Part shown: piece after piece, positions 63,981 through 64,000 of the stretch
Layout: every line of letters begins with the position of its first letter
How positions within the stretch are numbered: the stretch's first letter is position 1
From: Acidomonas methanolica
Lineage (GTDB): Bacteria; Pseudomonadota; Alphaproteobacteria; Acetobacterales; Acetobacteraceae
Assembly (NCBI RefSeq): GCF_004346035.1
Contig: NZ_SLZN01000005.1
Location: 1 to 64,000 of the forward strand
Length of the DNA: 64,000 bases
Direction: 5' to 3'
The notes under the pieces: generated by a model
Seen by the model: only the letters and a program-made list of their open reading frames with translations
Database searches by the model: none
Told to the model about the DNA's origin: nothing
Made by a program: the position numbers and the translations under genes

Positions 63981-64000
63981 GGGCCGACGCACCTCACGCT

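Noticed and set aside
1-64000. CRISPR arrays, transposases, integrases or prophage genes
   Set aside because: None found. There are no regularly spaced direct repeats and no recognisable mobile-element proteins in any coding frame.

Overview
This window looks like chromosomal DNA of a high-GC alphaproteobacterium, most likely an acetic acid bacterium or close relative (Acetobacteraceae). That is an inference from gene content: a xanthan/acetan-type exopolysaccharide cluster, hopanoid squalene genes (hpnD-hpnE), a cyanide-insensitive bd-type quinol oxidase, and an incomplete regulatory PTS linked to a short HprK and RapZ. No phage, insertion sequence, CRISPR array or tRNA was recognised.

Layout. 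0-0.14 kb: what looks like an rRNA-operon promoter and leader reading leftward off the edge. 0.3-2.8 kb: GH31 alpha-glucosidase. 3-10.3 kb: a tripartite RND efflux operon and a divergent AraC-type regulator, with repeated AraC-like operator sites between them. 10.4-19.1 kb: a redox region, with cioA-cioB-DUF2474-nitrate reductase associated protein-YdeP-type molybdopterin oxidoreductase-LysR on the minus strand, and a divergent DyP peroxidase carrying an encapsulin-targeting tail plus its encapsulin shell on the plus strand. 19.3-21.3 kb: AlkA-type glycosylase and a TonB-family protein. 21.4-26.1 kb: glycine cleavage genes gcvT, gcvH and gcvP behind a tandem glycine riboswitch. 26.2-31.1 kb: GNAT, YceI, RadA and a secreted M1 peptidase. 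31.3-33.5 kb: hpnD-hpnE.

33.5-52.4 kb is the exopolysaccharide cluster: flippase, GH5 glucanase, GumE-like polymerase, GumK, two further glycosyltransferases, UDP-glucose dehydrogenase, GumD/AceA, GumM, a Wzc-like co-polymerase, GumH, an outer-membrane barrel, a short GumB-type export protein, a hexapeptide acyltransferase and a third extra glycosyltransferase. GumD-GumM-GumH-GumK predict a lipid-linked Glc-Glc-Man-GlcA unit like that of xanthan and acetan, with the dehydrogenase supplying UDP-GlcA. The remaining transferases and the acyltransferase would decorate it.

52.7-58.3 kb: HU with a basic tail, a frameshifted MHS-type transporter, and an iron island (Sel1 protein, TonB-dependent siderophore receptor, PiuC) with Fur-like sites. 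58.3-64 kb: RidA, then hprK-rapZ-EIIA(Man)-HPr-EI (a PTS phosphorelay with no permease in view), ending in a lipid kinase gene whose 3' end overlaps ptsI antisense.

A family of ~115-125 bp intergenic repeats (two A/T-rich hairpins flanking a GC-rich hairpin that changes in sequence but keeps its pairing) recurs between genes and is the least explained structure here.
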